DNA of 64,000 bases from Amyloporia xantha (taxonomy: Eukaryota; Basidiomycota; Agaricomycetes; Polyporales; Adustoporiaceae): positions 1,488,001 through 1,552,000 of the forward strand of contig JAYKKR010000003.1 of the NCBI GenBank assembly GCA_036971615.1, given 5' to 3'. The notes below the pieces were generated by a model. It was not told the DNA's origin. It did no database searches and saw nothing but the letters and a program-made list of their open reading frames with translations. The position numbers and the translations under genes were made by a program. Of the stretch, positions 47,476 to 58,566 are shown piece by piece (within the stretch, counting starts at the first letter, position 1; each line of letters begins with the position of its first letter).

Positions 47476-48225
47476 ATGGCTTTCAACCTCGGTACGCCAA
47501 TCAACACGGCCCTGCTGCTGTACATCCTGTACACCGTCCAGCGTATTTTGCTACCCTCCAACACACTGCCGAAAACGGTGCCAAACGAGTTTAAGGGCGG
47601 CTACTCATGGATGCCCAAGTCGCACCCTCCCACACTGCTCTACAAGACGTACACGCCTAAGACGCTGGAACCGTTCAACGGAGAGGAGGGGAAGCGTATT
47701 CTCCTTGCCATCGACGGCGTAGTATATGATGTGACGGCGGGTCGCAACTTCTACGGACCCAGTACGTATACATATTCGGGTGGGCCTAGCGCGGGACTAT
47801 GTCATGGCTGATACTCGGTAGATGGCATGTATGCCAACTTTGCGGGGCGTGACGCATCTCGAGGAATGGCCAAACAGTCTTTCGATACTGGTATGTTCTA
47901 TGAAACTTGTCGCTCAACGTGCATCTGGACATGCGATCTTGCTTACAGAGATGCTCACGCCTATCGACCAACCGCTGGACAAGCTGGAGGACTTGACTCC
48001 GGAAGAGATGTGCGTGGTTCATTCTCGTTTTTTGAGTGTAATAGTTCTACTGCGATGTACTCACCTCTATCCGTCCTTTCCACTGCACGTAGTGAAAACA
48101 TGCGGGGTGCGTGCATTAGTGTCTGTCTGGGTCTAGCATGTTCACGCCTCTTTATAGGGTGGATGGACCACTTCTCCAGTAAATATATCGTCTGTGGTAA
48201 GCTCGTGGAGAACGACGCCATTTGA
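47476..48225 (+). CDS. DAP1: DAP1/PGRMC1-like cytochrome b5-domain haem protein
   Basis: Dap1 is a membrane haem protein that in yeasts supports cytochrome P450 Erg11 in ergosterol synthesis. Five exons add up exactly in frame: 47476-47761, 47822-47890, 47949-48009, 48093-48106 and 48158-48225 (498 nt, 165 residues). The fourth is a 14-nt microexon that is needed to make the block EEIENMRGWMDHF. An N-terminal membrane segment (TALLLYILYTVQRILL) is followed by the cytochrome b5-like domain: TYTPKTLEPFNGEEGKRILLAIDGVVYDVTAGRNFYGP, then YANFAGRDASRGMAKQSFDT and the final SSKYIVCGKLVEND. The YxxFxGRDASR segment and the Tyr residues near it are typical of the haem-binding region of this family. 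The start at 47476 has a good context (GCCATGG). Length fits Dap1 (about 150 residues). Confidence 0.88.
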
Positions 48226-49220
48226 TCCTTTCTCTATGAGGTATGTGCTATGTTTATAAGCGGGCGCTTATCGTCCTTGACATTGATGCGATTTGAAAGC
48301 ATCTACATCAGTTGCACGGCGACTGCTCAATGCTTGGTCAATGCTTTGTCCACGGTTTACCTACGACGGTAATCCCCGCAGGTTTCTCATATAGCACTTG
48401 TTGTAATATATCATGGAGAATCGATGCAGATATATTTTCCTGCGCAAGCCACTGTCGGTCGTGATGGATCGTACATCTGGGACTCATATAGCGGGAAGAA
48501 GCACTCTAGAGGTCATGCAAAGGATCCTATGCCCTCCGCAGCGAAACTCATTTTGAACCGCTGCGCTGCCATTACAAGTAGGACTATGATGCCTGACGAA
48601 AAGCGTCACCTCTGAGTCATTGCATGCACTTCAATGTGGGTCAATGTTGAGTGCTGAGTATAGTAATTTAAAGCATTGCCATGCACAGCCACTATGGTCA
48701 TCGCGGTGCGGCCGGTGACAGTGTGGGTGCTGGGCACTGCTGGCGCCTACAAGGCCTATTAGCGCGGGGCCCCGGCGCGGGGGTGCCATAAATAACAGCT
48801 CTTGTTTTGGCCACTCCCATAACCATTGCAAGAACACAGTCAACACACGTTCACTGAGTAGGACATACTTTCACGGAGATTCCAAAATTTCTGCTGGTCA
48901 TGAAAATTACGATGGCCATGAGACGTTCGACCCCATCGGACATGATCAAATTCCCCGCGACTCGATTGGCTTGAAGGCTGCTTCGGTCACATTCACTTTC
49001 CCTGGCTATCTCCGCCTGGACTCTGCGGATTGATCACGCTCGGATTATGAGGTGGATACGCGTGTCTGCAGGGCTACATCCTGCACCGCTATAAGTAGCG
49101 GCAATGCTATCGCAAACTACGTTTTGTTCCGTAAACTTTTGAGCTACCCTGCAGCCTCTCTGTGAACTGTCTGTCGTTACAGAGACTTTTGTGCTCAATC
49201 TTGGACGACCCGTCTAAGCC
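48226..49220. other. Intergenic region between DAP1 and the first P450 gene
   Basis: About 1 kb with no supported gene. It contains the promoter of the P450 gene. A GGCGCG/GGGGCCCCGGCGCGGGG stretch at about 48760-48785 is strikingly GC-rich compared with its surroundings. Confidence 0.4.
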
Positions 49221-51656
49221 ATGGCTCTTATAGCGGAAACGCTGCGTGTCGGACTCTTGTCTGGAGTGTTGTGGATCCTCTGGCGCGTGCTCAAGCCAGT
49301 ATTCGTCAAGTCGCCTTTGGACAACATCCCGGGGCCTCCCAGTCAATCATTCACCAAAGGTACGCTTTTATACATTCCACGCCTAGTTCTTAGAGGCTGT
49401 ATGCGCTCGTTTGTGCAGGCAACCTTCCTCAGCTATACGATCCGCAGGGCTGGGACTTCCTGAACACAGAGCTGGGTGTGAAATATGGTTCAGTCGTCAA
49501 AGTCAATGGACAGTTTGGGGTGCGTTAGATCTGCATGACGCCATTGATTTTGTAACCCATGGGATTGTCTTTGCCTAGTAGAGCAAACAGCTATTTGTAT
49601 TTGACCCTGTGGCGCTGTCTAGCATTGTGGTGAAGGATCAGTACGTGTATGAGGAGACTGAGGAATTCATTCAGTAAGTGACCGGTGGTGTATATGCGTC
49701 TGATTTAGCCCCTCATCGATGCGGTAGCACCAACCACTTGCTTTTGGGGGATGGCTTACTCGCTACACTTGGTTCGTCGTGCATCAGTTTAGGCATAAAA
49801 ACATATATGACTGACAGCCTGGCCCTTCTCTTTCCGCAGGCGATCGTCACCGTAAACAGCGAAAGATCCTCAACCCGGTCTTTTCTATCGCCCATATGCG
49901 GCACATGGTTCCTATATTCTATAAGATTACTTATGACGTTCGTGCTTTCTATTGATGATATTTCGAGTCGACGTGAACATGCTAGACGACAGCTCCGGGA
50001 TGCCATTGCCTCTAGGGTCCGTGACGGCGAGAAGGAGATTGACATTCTCGGCTGGATGGGCCGCACGGCGCTGGAACTCGTTGGGCAGGCGGGTCTCGGG
50101 TACTCATTCGATCCTCTGACCTCAGACACGGGAGACGAATTCGGCGAGGCCATCAAGGCGATTGGGTGCGTACGCGGTTGCATGCTGCTCTTCGCTTTGT
50201 GTTCCTCAACTCAGCTGTTACCCCCTTCATTTTCCCTCTCTTGCAGGCCGACGTTTTTCCCTTTGAGGATGTACCGTCCGCTCCTGCCCATCATCATGAA
50301 ACTGGGCACGCCCGCATTCCGCCGTCGCCTGCTTGAGTTGCTACCCAGCCAACGCATGCAGCGGGCGCGTGAGATCAGTGATATCATCGATGAGCACTCT
50401 CGGCGCATATTCAATGAGAAGAAGCTGGCCATGGAGAAGGGAGACGAGGCGGTTTTGCAGCAGATGGGCGAAGGAAAGGACATCATGAGCAGATTGAGTG
50501 AGTATGACACTATCAGGAAGAGAAACAGACTGAAGCGCCGCCTCTTGTTGACAGTGCAAGCTAACCTGTCTGCTTCGGAGGAGGATCGGCTCCCTGAAGA
50601 GGAGATCCTAGGACAAATGTCGTATGTTACTAGTACCTATGTGCTTCACTGGACCGTATTAACGGACTATCCAGGACGTTTATCTTTGCGGGAATGGACA
50701 CCACCTCTAACGCGCTTGCGCACATTTTGCAGCTGCTTGCGGAACACCCAGATGTTCAGGAGAAATTGCGTGCGGAGATAGTGGAAGCCCTGGATGGCGG
50801 TCAGGAGATACCCTATGATCAGCTGGTCGAACTTCCTTACCTCGATGCCGTCTGCCGCGAGTCGCTGCGTCTGTGAGTAGAGTCGTTGCGGAGCGCACAT
50901 CATCGCGGCCAGCACATACTCACCGAATCTGCAGACATGCCCCGGTCCCATTGCTCAACAGAAGGTACGTCCTTGCATAGCGAGCCGGGGCTGATGTCGT
51001 TTTGTACAGTGATTGCTAACTGTCAACGCTGCTTAGAACCCGGCAAGATATCGTCATGCCTCTCTCTGCGCCGATCCGCGGCGTCGACGGCACTATGATG
51101 CACGAGATCCCGCTCCCCAAGAACACGGACATCATCATTGGCATCCTGGCGGCGAACCGCAACCCGGCTTTATGGGGCCCCGACGCTGCCGAGTGGAAGC
51201 CGGAGCGCTGGCTCGCGCCGCTTCCCGACACTGTCAGCGGCGCACACGTCCCTGGTGTATATTCGCATTTGTGAGCGTTTCATGGCACTCTGGCATATGC
51301 ATCTCCACTGAAAGCAGACCGAAAGGATGACTTTCTTGGGCGGCGGAAGAGCCTGCATGTACGTAATCCATCTTACACATTTGCATCTGTTCTGAATACC
51401 CAATTTGGCAATCATAGCGGGTTCAAGTTTTCTCAACTTGAAATGAGTAGGCCATTCACATCTGATTACACTTCTAGGGTTCTCAATACTTCTTTTTACA
51501 GAGGTCGTGCTTGCTGTTCTGCTTTCGACGTTCACATTCTCGCTGTCGACCAAAGAGATCTGTTGGAATGTCGCAGGCATACAATACCCTACCGTAGGTT
51601 ACAAGAGCAGGAAGCCGGAGATGCCTTTGAAGGTTGGTTTGGTGAAAGCGATCTAA
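49221..51656 (+). CDS. Cytochrome P450 monooxygenase, tandem copy 1
   Basis: A microsomal class II P450 that would need a CPR reductase. It starts at 49221 with a membrane anchor (LRVGLLSGVLWILWRVL) and the hinge SPLDNIPGPP. About twelve exons can be spliced in step with the paralogue at 52189. Signature motifs: DRHRKQRKILNPVFSIAHMRHM (C-helix WxxxR-like region), I-helix FIFAGMDTTSNA with the oxygen-activating AGxDTT, ExxR as ESLR, the PERF-type PERW, and the haem loop FLGGGRACIGFKFSQLEM where the Cys binds the haem iron. An intron splits the codon after that Cys. The last exon gives LKVGLVKAI with TAA at 51654-51656. All catalytic residues are present. Substrate is unknown; subfamily naming needs a search. 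Confidence 0.85.
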
Positions 51657-52188
51657 GCGCTGTTTGATCATCGATGGTTGTACTATCCCGGGGTAATGAT
51701 GATGTGACCGTTCCATCTTGTTTTCTGCCACTCCGTCATATGTACTGATTCTGTGGACTAAGGACGAGAATGAGAGCCATTATCGTATAAGAGACGCGAT
51801 GCAGGTCGATGCTGCTCCAGGGTTGCACATCAAATCAATCCTTCAGTGCAGTTTGGTGCGTACGTTTCTGAATCAGAAAGATGGGCTGTGTCCGTACAGA
51901 TACGCGAAGGCTATAGTCGAGGGGCGAGCGTCAGGTAACGGCCTCGAACAGATCAGCCGATGTGCCGATACAATTTCAAGCTGAGATGGGACTTGCCAAC
52001 CAGTCAAATTGTATGACAGACGCGACAGATGCTATGCAAAGTTTCGCACTGCGGCGTTGTATAAAGCCAGCATTGGGCGACCAGTTGTCTAAAGTCATTG
52101 AGAATTGTATTCTCCAGTCAACAGCTAACATCTTGCTCACTGCTAGAGCCATCGTACCTACTTACGCACTTGATTTTCTCACTGCAAC
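51657..52188. other. Intergenic region between tandem P450 genes
   Basis: About 530 bp with no supported gene. It must hold the terminator of copy 1 and the promoter of copy 2. Confidence 0.4.
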
Positions 52189-54513
52189 ATGTCTCTGGAA
52201 TCGTTGTTCTTTCTTGCGGTGCAAGCCGGGACGTTGTTTGCATTTACGTGGCTTTTGTACACCTTCTATCGAAACTTTGTCGTTCGCTCCCCGCTAGATA
52301 ATATCCCCGGTCCTCCTTCTCATTCGCTCGTAAAAGGTAAGTCATAGTTTAACAACGATTACGCAATTACTGACCTTCTCACCGTTTTAAGGTAATTTGG
52401 GTCAAGTCTTCGATAGGCATGGATGGGAATTCCAGCGCGAGATCAGCAGGACGTACGGAACAGTGGTCAGGCTCACTGGCCTTTTTGGCGTACGTGCCAT
52501 GTACATATACAAGCCCCGTGAATCGCGCTTATTGTGCTGACAGGCCAAGCGACTGTTTGTCTTCGATCCTGCGGCACTTCAGAGCATCGTAATCAAGGAT
52601 CAAGATATATACGAAGAGGCGCCCATGTTCCTTGTGTGAGCTCAGCTTCCTCCCTCACTGTTAGATTTTAATATGTGCGTCCGTATTTTAGGAGTAACAG
52701 CCTGGTCTTTGGGAAGGGTTTATTGGGCACTCTGGGTGCACACCATCGCAAGCAGAGGAAGCTGCTAAATCCGGTGTTTTCCGTCAACCACATGCGGCAC
52801 ATGTTGCCCATATTTTACAAAATTGCCGATAAAGTTAGCATCTTGGCTTTATATTTACGACTGCAGAAATTTTTACTCTTCCCTCGTTATACACAGCTCC
52901 GCCAAGGTATTACCGCTCAAACTAGCAAGGGCTTACGGGAACAGGACATGTTGGAGTGGATGTCGCGTGCGGCATTGGAGCTTATTGGCCAGGGCGGACT
53001 TGGTCATTCGTTCGATCCCTTGGTAGAAGAAGCGGATCACACGTACAGAAACGCGGTGAAAGCTATTATGTGAGCATTGCGGGCGTTTATGTTCATCCCA
53101 AAATGTGGCATATTGACATTATCCTAGACCGGCATTGTTCTCGGTGTCGTTATGGCGCAGGTCCCTCCCTTATGTCATCAACATCGGAACACCGGCATTT
53201 CGCAGGCGAGTGCTGATGCTCATACCAAGTAGGCGGGTACAACGCGTGCGTGAGCTGGTCGACATTATCGACCAAGCCTCGCGCAATATTTGGCAAGGCA
53301 AGAAGCTCGCCTTGGAGAGGGGAGAAGAGGCTGTCTTGCAACAAGTAGGAGAGGGGAAAGACATCGTTAGCAAGCTCCGTGAGTACCCCTTGCGGAAGGA
53401 TTGCCCGGTGATCTAACTAGAATTGTCGCAGTTCAAGCAAACGAGGATGTCGCCGAAGAAGACAAACTGCCTGATGATGAACTCTTGGCTCAACTGTCGT
53501 CCGTCGTTTATATTTATCCACCGACGTTTTAGATCACATTAAATTCCGTTATTACAGAATCCTGACCTCTGCTGCGGTAGATACGACATCCAGTGCACTA
53601 GCACGCATCGTCCATTTACTCGCGCAGAACACGGATGTGCAAGAAAAGCTTAGGCAGGAAATAATCACCGCGCACTCTGATAACGACGAACTTTCGTATG
53701 ACGAGTTGGTCGAGCTTCCATACCTCGACGCTGTTTGTCGGGAGACTTTGCGACTGTATGTGAATTTTTTTCTGAACTTATTATCGTGTCCTTGACGGAG
53801 CCCACAGGTACCCGCCTGGGAGCTGGGTCACGAGAGTGTGAGTGCATGCCGGTCGATTGTTGTTATCTTGGCAACTGACATCACGCTCTAGCACTCAGAA
53901 GGATGTGATCATGCCTCTTTCTAAACCAATGCGTGGAGTGGACGGGACCACTATGAATGAAATCCCGGTGCCTAAGGGCACTGACGTTGTTATAGGCATC
54001 CGGGCATGTAACTGCAATTCGGATCTGTGGGGTGCGGACGCGGAGGAGTGGAAGCCGGAACGGTGGCTGTCTCCTCTTCCTGAAACGGTCCTCAACGCGC
54101 GTATTCCTGGAGTGTATTCTCATCTGTGAGTATATTATTGCAGTGCATTGTGCGGATATTCACCCTACCCTCGCAGTCTCACGTTTTTGGGTGGTTCACG
54201 GGCATGCATGTAAGTCATCTTGCGCTATAGATTTGGTGATTTCAGGTTCTTGATCGTGACTTGCTGCAGCGGTTTCAAATTCTCCCAAATGGAAATGAGT
54301 GCGTGAATTATCTACTGTGCTGTCGTCATTGATATTGACTATGCATCGTTATGAACAGAGGTTATATTGGTCGTCCTCCTGCAATCATTCAGGTTCTCCG
54401 TGTCCGACAAGGATGTGGTCTGGAATCTGTCTGGTGTAGCTTATCCCACGGTCGGGCCTGTGGATATCAACAGTCAGTTGCCCTTGAAGGTAGAACTGGT
54501 CAGCTCTTCCTGA
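52189..54513 (+). CDS. Cytochrome P450 monooxygenase, tandem copy 2
   Basis: A tandem paralogue of the P450 at 49221, with the same order of exons. The start at 52189 gives an anchor (FFLAVQAGTLFAFTWLLYTF) and SPLDNIPGPP. Conserved blocks include HHRKQRKLLNPVFSVNHMRHM, WMSRAALELIGQGGLGHSFDP, ELPYLDAVCRETLRL (ExxR as ETLR), EWKPERW and the haem loop FLGGSRACIGFKFSQMEM with its haem-binding Cys. The I-helix reads TSAAVDTTSSA, where copy 1 has FAGMDTT. The usual Gly of the A-G-x-D-T motif is therefore replaced by Ala, while Asp-Thr-Thr stays. This could change oxygen handling or substrate choice. The gene ends KVELVSSS at 54513. No frame break is seen. Function is inferred to be an oxidation of an unknown compound. 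Confidence 0.83.
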
Positions 54514-54631
54514 AGGTGAAAGGCCATGTTACTGTGGAGATCCTGCCAAAGGAGTGACGATGCAGTGCAATGGTGTGCAGGGGAGGTTGAGTCAGTACAT
54601 CATATCGCTCAATAATACATCCGCGTTGGGT

Positions 54632-55485
54632 ATCAGGACCCCCGAATATAGGAGGGAATGCCTGATCCCGACGGCCCAAAATATGGCCAAAATGTCCACA
54701 GGCGCTTACTAAATTTTTCGCAAAAATGTCCGGAAAAAATCAGGCTTTCGGCTGTTTTTGCTAAAATCGTCCGGGATTTGGGTAGGTTTGGGCTCATGCC
54801 TACGCCAGGCGTCGATTTGTCCGCGCTGTTTAGCAGGGTTGGGATCAGGGCTCCACCGACTGCCAATTTTTCCGGACCGCGGGACCAGGCGTCGAGAAGT
54901 CGCCGAATTCAGGTGCTGGTGAATAACGGTCCAAGGAATAAGTACTGTCTTCAACTGTCTTCAGCACTGCTCAATCAACAACCAGGGTTTCTTTTGGACC
55001 TGGGTTCGCGGCGCGCTCCTGAGGACCTGCCTATTTTGGTCGCTTACACTCGGCGGGTAATGCGGGGATGCTGAAGTGGCGCGCTCGGATTCAGCCGCGT
55101 CTGAACAGAATACAGTAAACAAGCGAGTGGCTAGGAGTGTGACGCCAGTGAGTGCTTTGCAAGCGTCAGAATTAAGGAGCCTTCTCAAATTTGGCGAGCC
55201 AACTGTGGCTGAGTGCAAGGCCGTCCGGGAACCTCTGTCATGTTAGCAAAAATTGGACATGCATCTGCTACATTAGTTATATCTGCCATAGGTCGCTCCG
55301 TCATCTGTCCGTACAGGGATCAGACCTCCCGATGGTCTGGTTTAATATGTCCGGCAAGTTCCTCATACCTATATACCCCGGACCCCCTGATTTGTCCGGA
55401 AAAAATCACGCCTCAGGCCTCCGAAACGGACAAATTTGTCCGTACGGGCCATGAGGCATCCTCCCTCATATTCGGGGGTCCTGAT
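54632..55485. mobile_element. Non-autonomous DNA transposon, 854 bp, with AGGACCCC ends
   Basis: The left end (54632-54670) and the right end (55447-55485, reversed) match over an imperfect 38 bp. The first 18 bp, starting ATCAGGACCCCCG, are perfect, and an ATGCCT block follows on each side. GTCCG motifs recur inside (e.g. TGTCCGGAAAAAATCA at 54726 and 55395). No transposase frame and no clear target-site duplication is seen. The AGGACCCC end matches the element at 21981-22448, so they may share a transposase family. The element lies between the P450 cluster and the hydrolase gene. Confidence 0.75.
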
Positions 55486-55794
55486 TGAATCCAATTTATT
55501 TGCATCATGTCGATCGTGATCGAGGTACAATTGATTAATTAATCGTGTGCCACAGTGGCCGGTAAATCAGACGAACCATTATGGATGTACAGTAACTACT
55601 AATGTACAGACTTCAGTCCTTCTCAGGCTATCTCCTTCCTGGTCATGGGGCTGACTGAGTCCCACGATCAAGGAGGCTAACCCAGTGCGATCTGCCGTAC
55701 TGGAAGATTAAAACAACCGGCCCGTGCGCATTTCAAGTGCGCAGTGTGTTAGTGATGACTACTCTCACTTAACAGCCTCCTCTTCATATACAAT
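55486..55794. other. Promoter-side region of the hydrolase
   Basis: About 310 bp with no gene. It carries the promoter of the hydrolase at 55795. Confidence 0.35.
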
Positions 55795-56928
55795 ATGGAT
55801 GCCGTAGCTGCCCAGAAGGACGTTGCCATCCCCATCATATCTGGCCCGAGTATGTCCTACTAGTCCATACAGGAACCATTACTTGATGTTCACTTTCCTC
55901 CCAAACGCTGCGATACAGCTAGAGATGCCTTCGTTCCTCTGCTTGAAGCACGCCGCGCAGAGATAGAGGGTGTCAAGCGGAGAACCTTCCAATACGGCGC
56001 AGACGGAAGACAACAGGTGTGCAGCTGCACTGATAATCCGGACTTATGTAGCCGTCATGCTAATCGACGAGATCCGGGACTAGCTGGATGTGTACTATCC
56101 CTCTGCAGATAGCAAATGGACGATCGAAGTCCCAGTCCTCTTCTTCATCTATGGTGGCGGGTTTGTGGAGGGCTCTAAGATTTACCCCCCTCCTTACGAC
56201 CTCACTTACGCTAATCTGGGGGCATTCTTCGCCAACCGCGGGTGGGTGAACCATAAATGTCATTCAGAGAGCCTCACTCAGCGGTCATGAATTAATATAG
56301 AATCATCACGATTATACCTGACTACAGGCTAGTACCCAGTGTGAAATTTCCCGAACCTGTCGAGGACGTCCGGGATGCGATTGATTGGGCGATCACGAAC
56401 TCAGACGTAATCACGCGCGACGATAGCATCCGTGCAGACTTCAACAATATCTTCGCGATGAGCCACTCCGCAGGGTCAATGTACCTCTCCACGATGATGC
56501 TGTACCCCGGTCGACTGCCCGACCGCATCCGCAGTCGCATCCGCGGCCTCATCCTCAAGGGTGGCGTGTACAAGTTCAACCAAGAGAAGCCCCTCGCGGA
56601 CCCAGTCGCACTGATGAATCTCTTCGGCTCTTGGGAGAATGTGTACGCGAAGACGCCACTCACGCTGCTCCAGAGCGCGTCTGCGGACGTCATTCAGACA
56701 TTCCCAGACGTTTTGATGCTGGCTAGTGAGAGGGAGCCGGAGGGGGTCATCCCCGTAAATGAGGAGTTTGCGGAGGCTTTGAGCACTAAGCTCGGAAAGG
56801 AGGTGCCATTTTCGCTGATGAAGGGACATAACCATATAAGCCCCCATGCGGCTCTGTATAGCGGACAAGGCGAAGAGTGGGGCGTGAAGGTTGAACAGTG
56901 GATTAGAGCTAGAGTTCTGCCGAAATGA
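55795..56928 (+). CDS. Alpha/beta hydrolase (esterase/HSL-like)
   Basis: A serine hydrolase, probably an esterase. The ATG at 55795 begins a short exon that ends in GP plus a split codon, joined to TRDAFVPLLEARRAEIEG. Introns at about 56017-56081 and 56242-56302 close in frame to give NRGIITIIPDYRLVP. Motifs: the oxyanion segment FFIYGGGFVEGS (YGGG in place of the classic HGGG), DYRLVPSVKFPEPVEDVRDAIDW, the nucleophile elbow FAMSHSAGSM (Ser-His-Ser-Ala-Gly, i.e. Ser in place of the first Gly of GxSxG), and a late catalytic His in KGHNHISPH. The acid is probably in the segment around SEREPEGV. About 310 residues, normal for the fold. It has no signal peptide, so it is likely intracellular. The gene sits next to the P450 pair. 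Confidence 0.75.
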
Positions 56929-57070
56929 AACAATGTATAAGGGCCTGAGATTTTAATCTTGATACATTATCGAGCAAGATCGAGACAGAGTAGAATGGTT
57001 GGACTTCATGTGAAAGAGACCAGTCGGGAGGTCATGAACAACACCCGAAGTTCATGCATAATAGATGTTT

Positions 57071-57717
57071 TCATCGAGCATAGATCTGTGCACTCAGTCT
57101 ATATGACTGCGCGCTTTTGGTTGCATTATAAGGCGAAGCATTGCACAAGCTCGCCTGAAGTCTTTGAGATGAACACAAGCCGGTCAGTATCAGAAAGCAC
57201 AGCAAACACAGAGCGCGCACCAGAAACAAGATACCGTCTTCCATCATGAAACAGTCCGTGAACGAACCCTTCTCGTCTACCTCAGTACTTGTCAGTGGAG
57301 TCTTCACCGTAGTCTTGCTCAGCCGATACGCAATAGAATTTCGTTCCGATGCCTGACCGAGCACACCGCTAGAAAACGACCAAAAAATGCCGGGACAGGG
57401 TATAGACCATGTTGAAGAGAGCTCCAGTTTGCGCCAGGCATTCTGGAGGGTTTGAAGCTTAGTAAGTCTATCTGAGATACATAAGCCGCCAGGTGGTCCG
57501 TCCACCATGTGGGCTTCGTCAAGTTCCATCTTGTAACATAAGGATGAACTACTCCGTATGATATCTGCGAGGTTACAGACCTATGTGCAATCTTATTGAT
57601 GCTTGCAACTATACGTGCAGTTGAGAAACTTACCCGCATACTACTACGTAAATCTTGCACCGCAAGCTCCTCCATGATCATCATCAGAGCATCCAGAGGT
57701 AAAGCAAGTAAGTTCAT
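57071..57717 (-). pseudogene. F-box gene, shortened 3' end
   Basis: The Met at 57717 gives MNLLALPLDALMMIMEELAVQDLRSSMR, an F-box start. After a GTAAGT intron of about 42 bp comes IAHRSVTSQISYGVV, and after another intron MELDEAHMVDGPPGGLCISDRLTKLQTLQNAWRKL, which I recognise from basidiomycete F-box proteins of about 450 residues. The reading then continues GIFWSFSSGVLGQASERNSIAYRL to FTDCFMMEDGILFL, and no further family-like sequence follows toward 57071. About two thirds of the usual protein is missing, so I call it a truncated remnant. It is unrelated to the four F-box genes at 9-26 kb. Confidence 0.5.
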
Positions 57718-58566
57718 GGCTTGTATCATTCGGGTCAGTCCCGTAGCAAAATAACAAGTGTGCAAATAGAGCGATGTAGGGAAAGTTGCACAACAATCAT
57801 GGGCTCTATCATGATGACTCTAAGGATTGCGCAGTCCTCCGAGTCGAGAGCACGTGACCCGCAACCACATCACCTCTTGCGGATTTGGATTCTGGGTTCA
57901 GTTGGACGTTGTGAAGATGTTGAGGAATGGTCAATTATTCCTCAAGGATGAAGCTACTCCATTTAATTATTGCTGTGTTGAGATAAAGAAGATCGTAACG
58001 GAGATTTGCAGTCGATGGGCGTCTGCAATCACTATTTAGCGGTGTTTGTTCCATAACTTCTTGTCTTTAACCAGCAACTATTAGAGCCCTTTATATGCAG
58101 TTATTGGCCGACCTATTATCACTGCTGTGTTCTTCTGCCAGCTTATTTATTAAAGAGCACGCTGCACAGCTGCTACGTTTGCCGCTAATGCGGGTGGCTG
58201 TCGACTTTCAGACAAATTTTCGTCATACTAGTACTCCCAGTTGTCGGTAGGCATGTCCTTGTCAGTCCTAGTTTTCCTAGAACCATATTCTATGACCCAG
58301 ATAGCTCAAGGTTCTCCCATCGGAGGGGTACCAGAATGGGTTGCCGGTTATCCTCTCATCTTGCGACGCAAACTCTCCGAGTTTGACACATCTGTCCAGA
58401 TTAGGCAACTCTCCTCGATCGCTCAGTGTGACGATCTTCGTCACATATGTTGGGAACTTTGTATCCCAAACACCCGCCTTTCCTCTCACCAAAAAACTAT
58501 CTCAAACTATTTGGTATGCAGTTGGCCTCCTGACGCTGGCTTGACCGATCTTGGACCACATTTGCT
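57718..58566. other. Intergenic region
   Basis: Between the F-box remnant and the RhoGEF gene. Open frames here, such as 58241-58560, overlap the RhoGEF 5' side and show no family. The RhoGEF promoter must be in this stretch. Confidence 0.35.

Noticed and set aside
54658..55074. 138-codon frame inside the 854-bp transposon-like element
   Set aside because: It shows no transposase-like motif and is crossed by the element's GTCCG repeats; not supported as a protein.
47476..56928. Classical secondary-metabolite gene cluster
   Set aside because: The P450 pair, DAP1 and the hydrolase lack a core synthase (terpene cyclase, PKS, NRPS) in this window, so cluster status is not supported.
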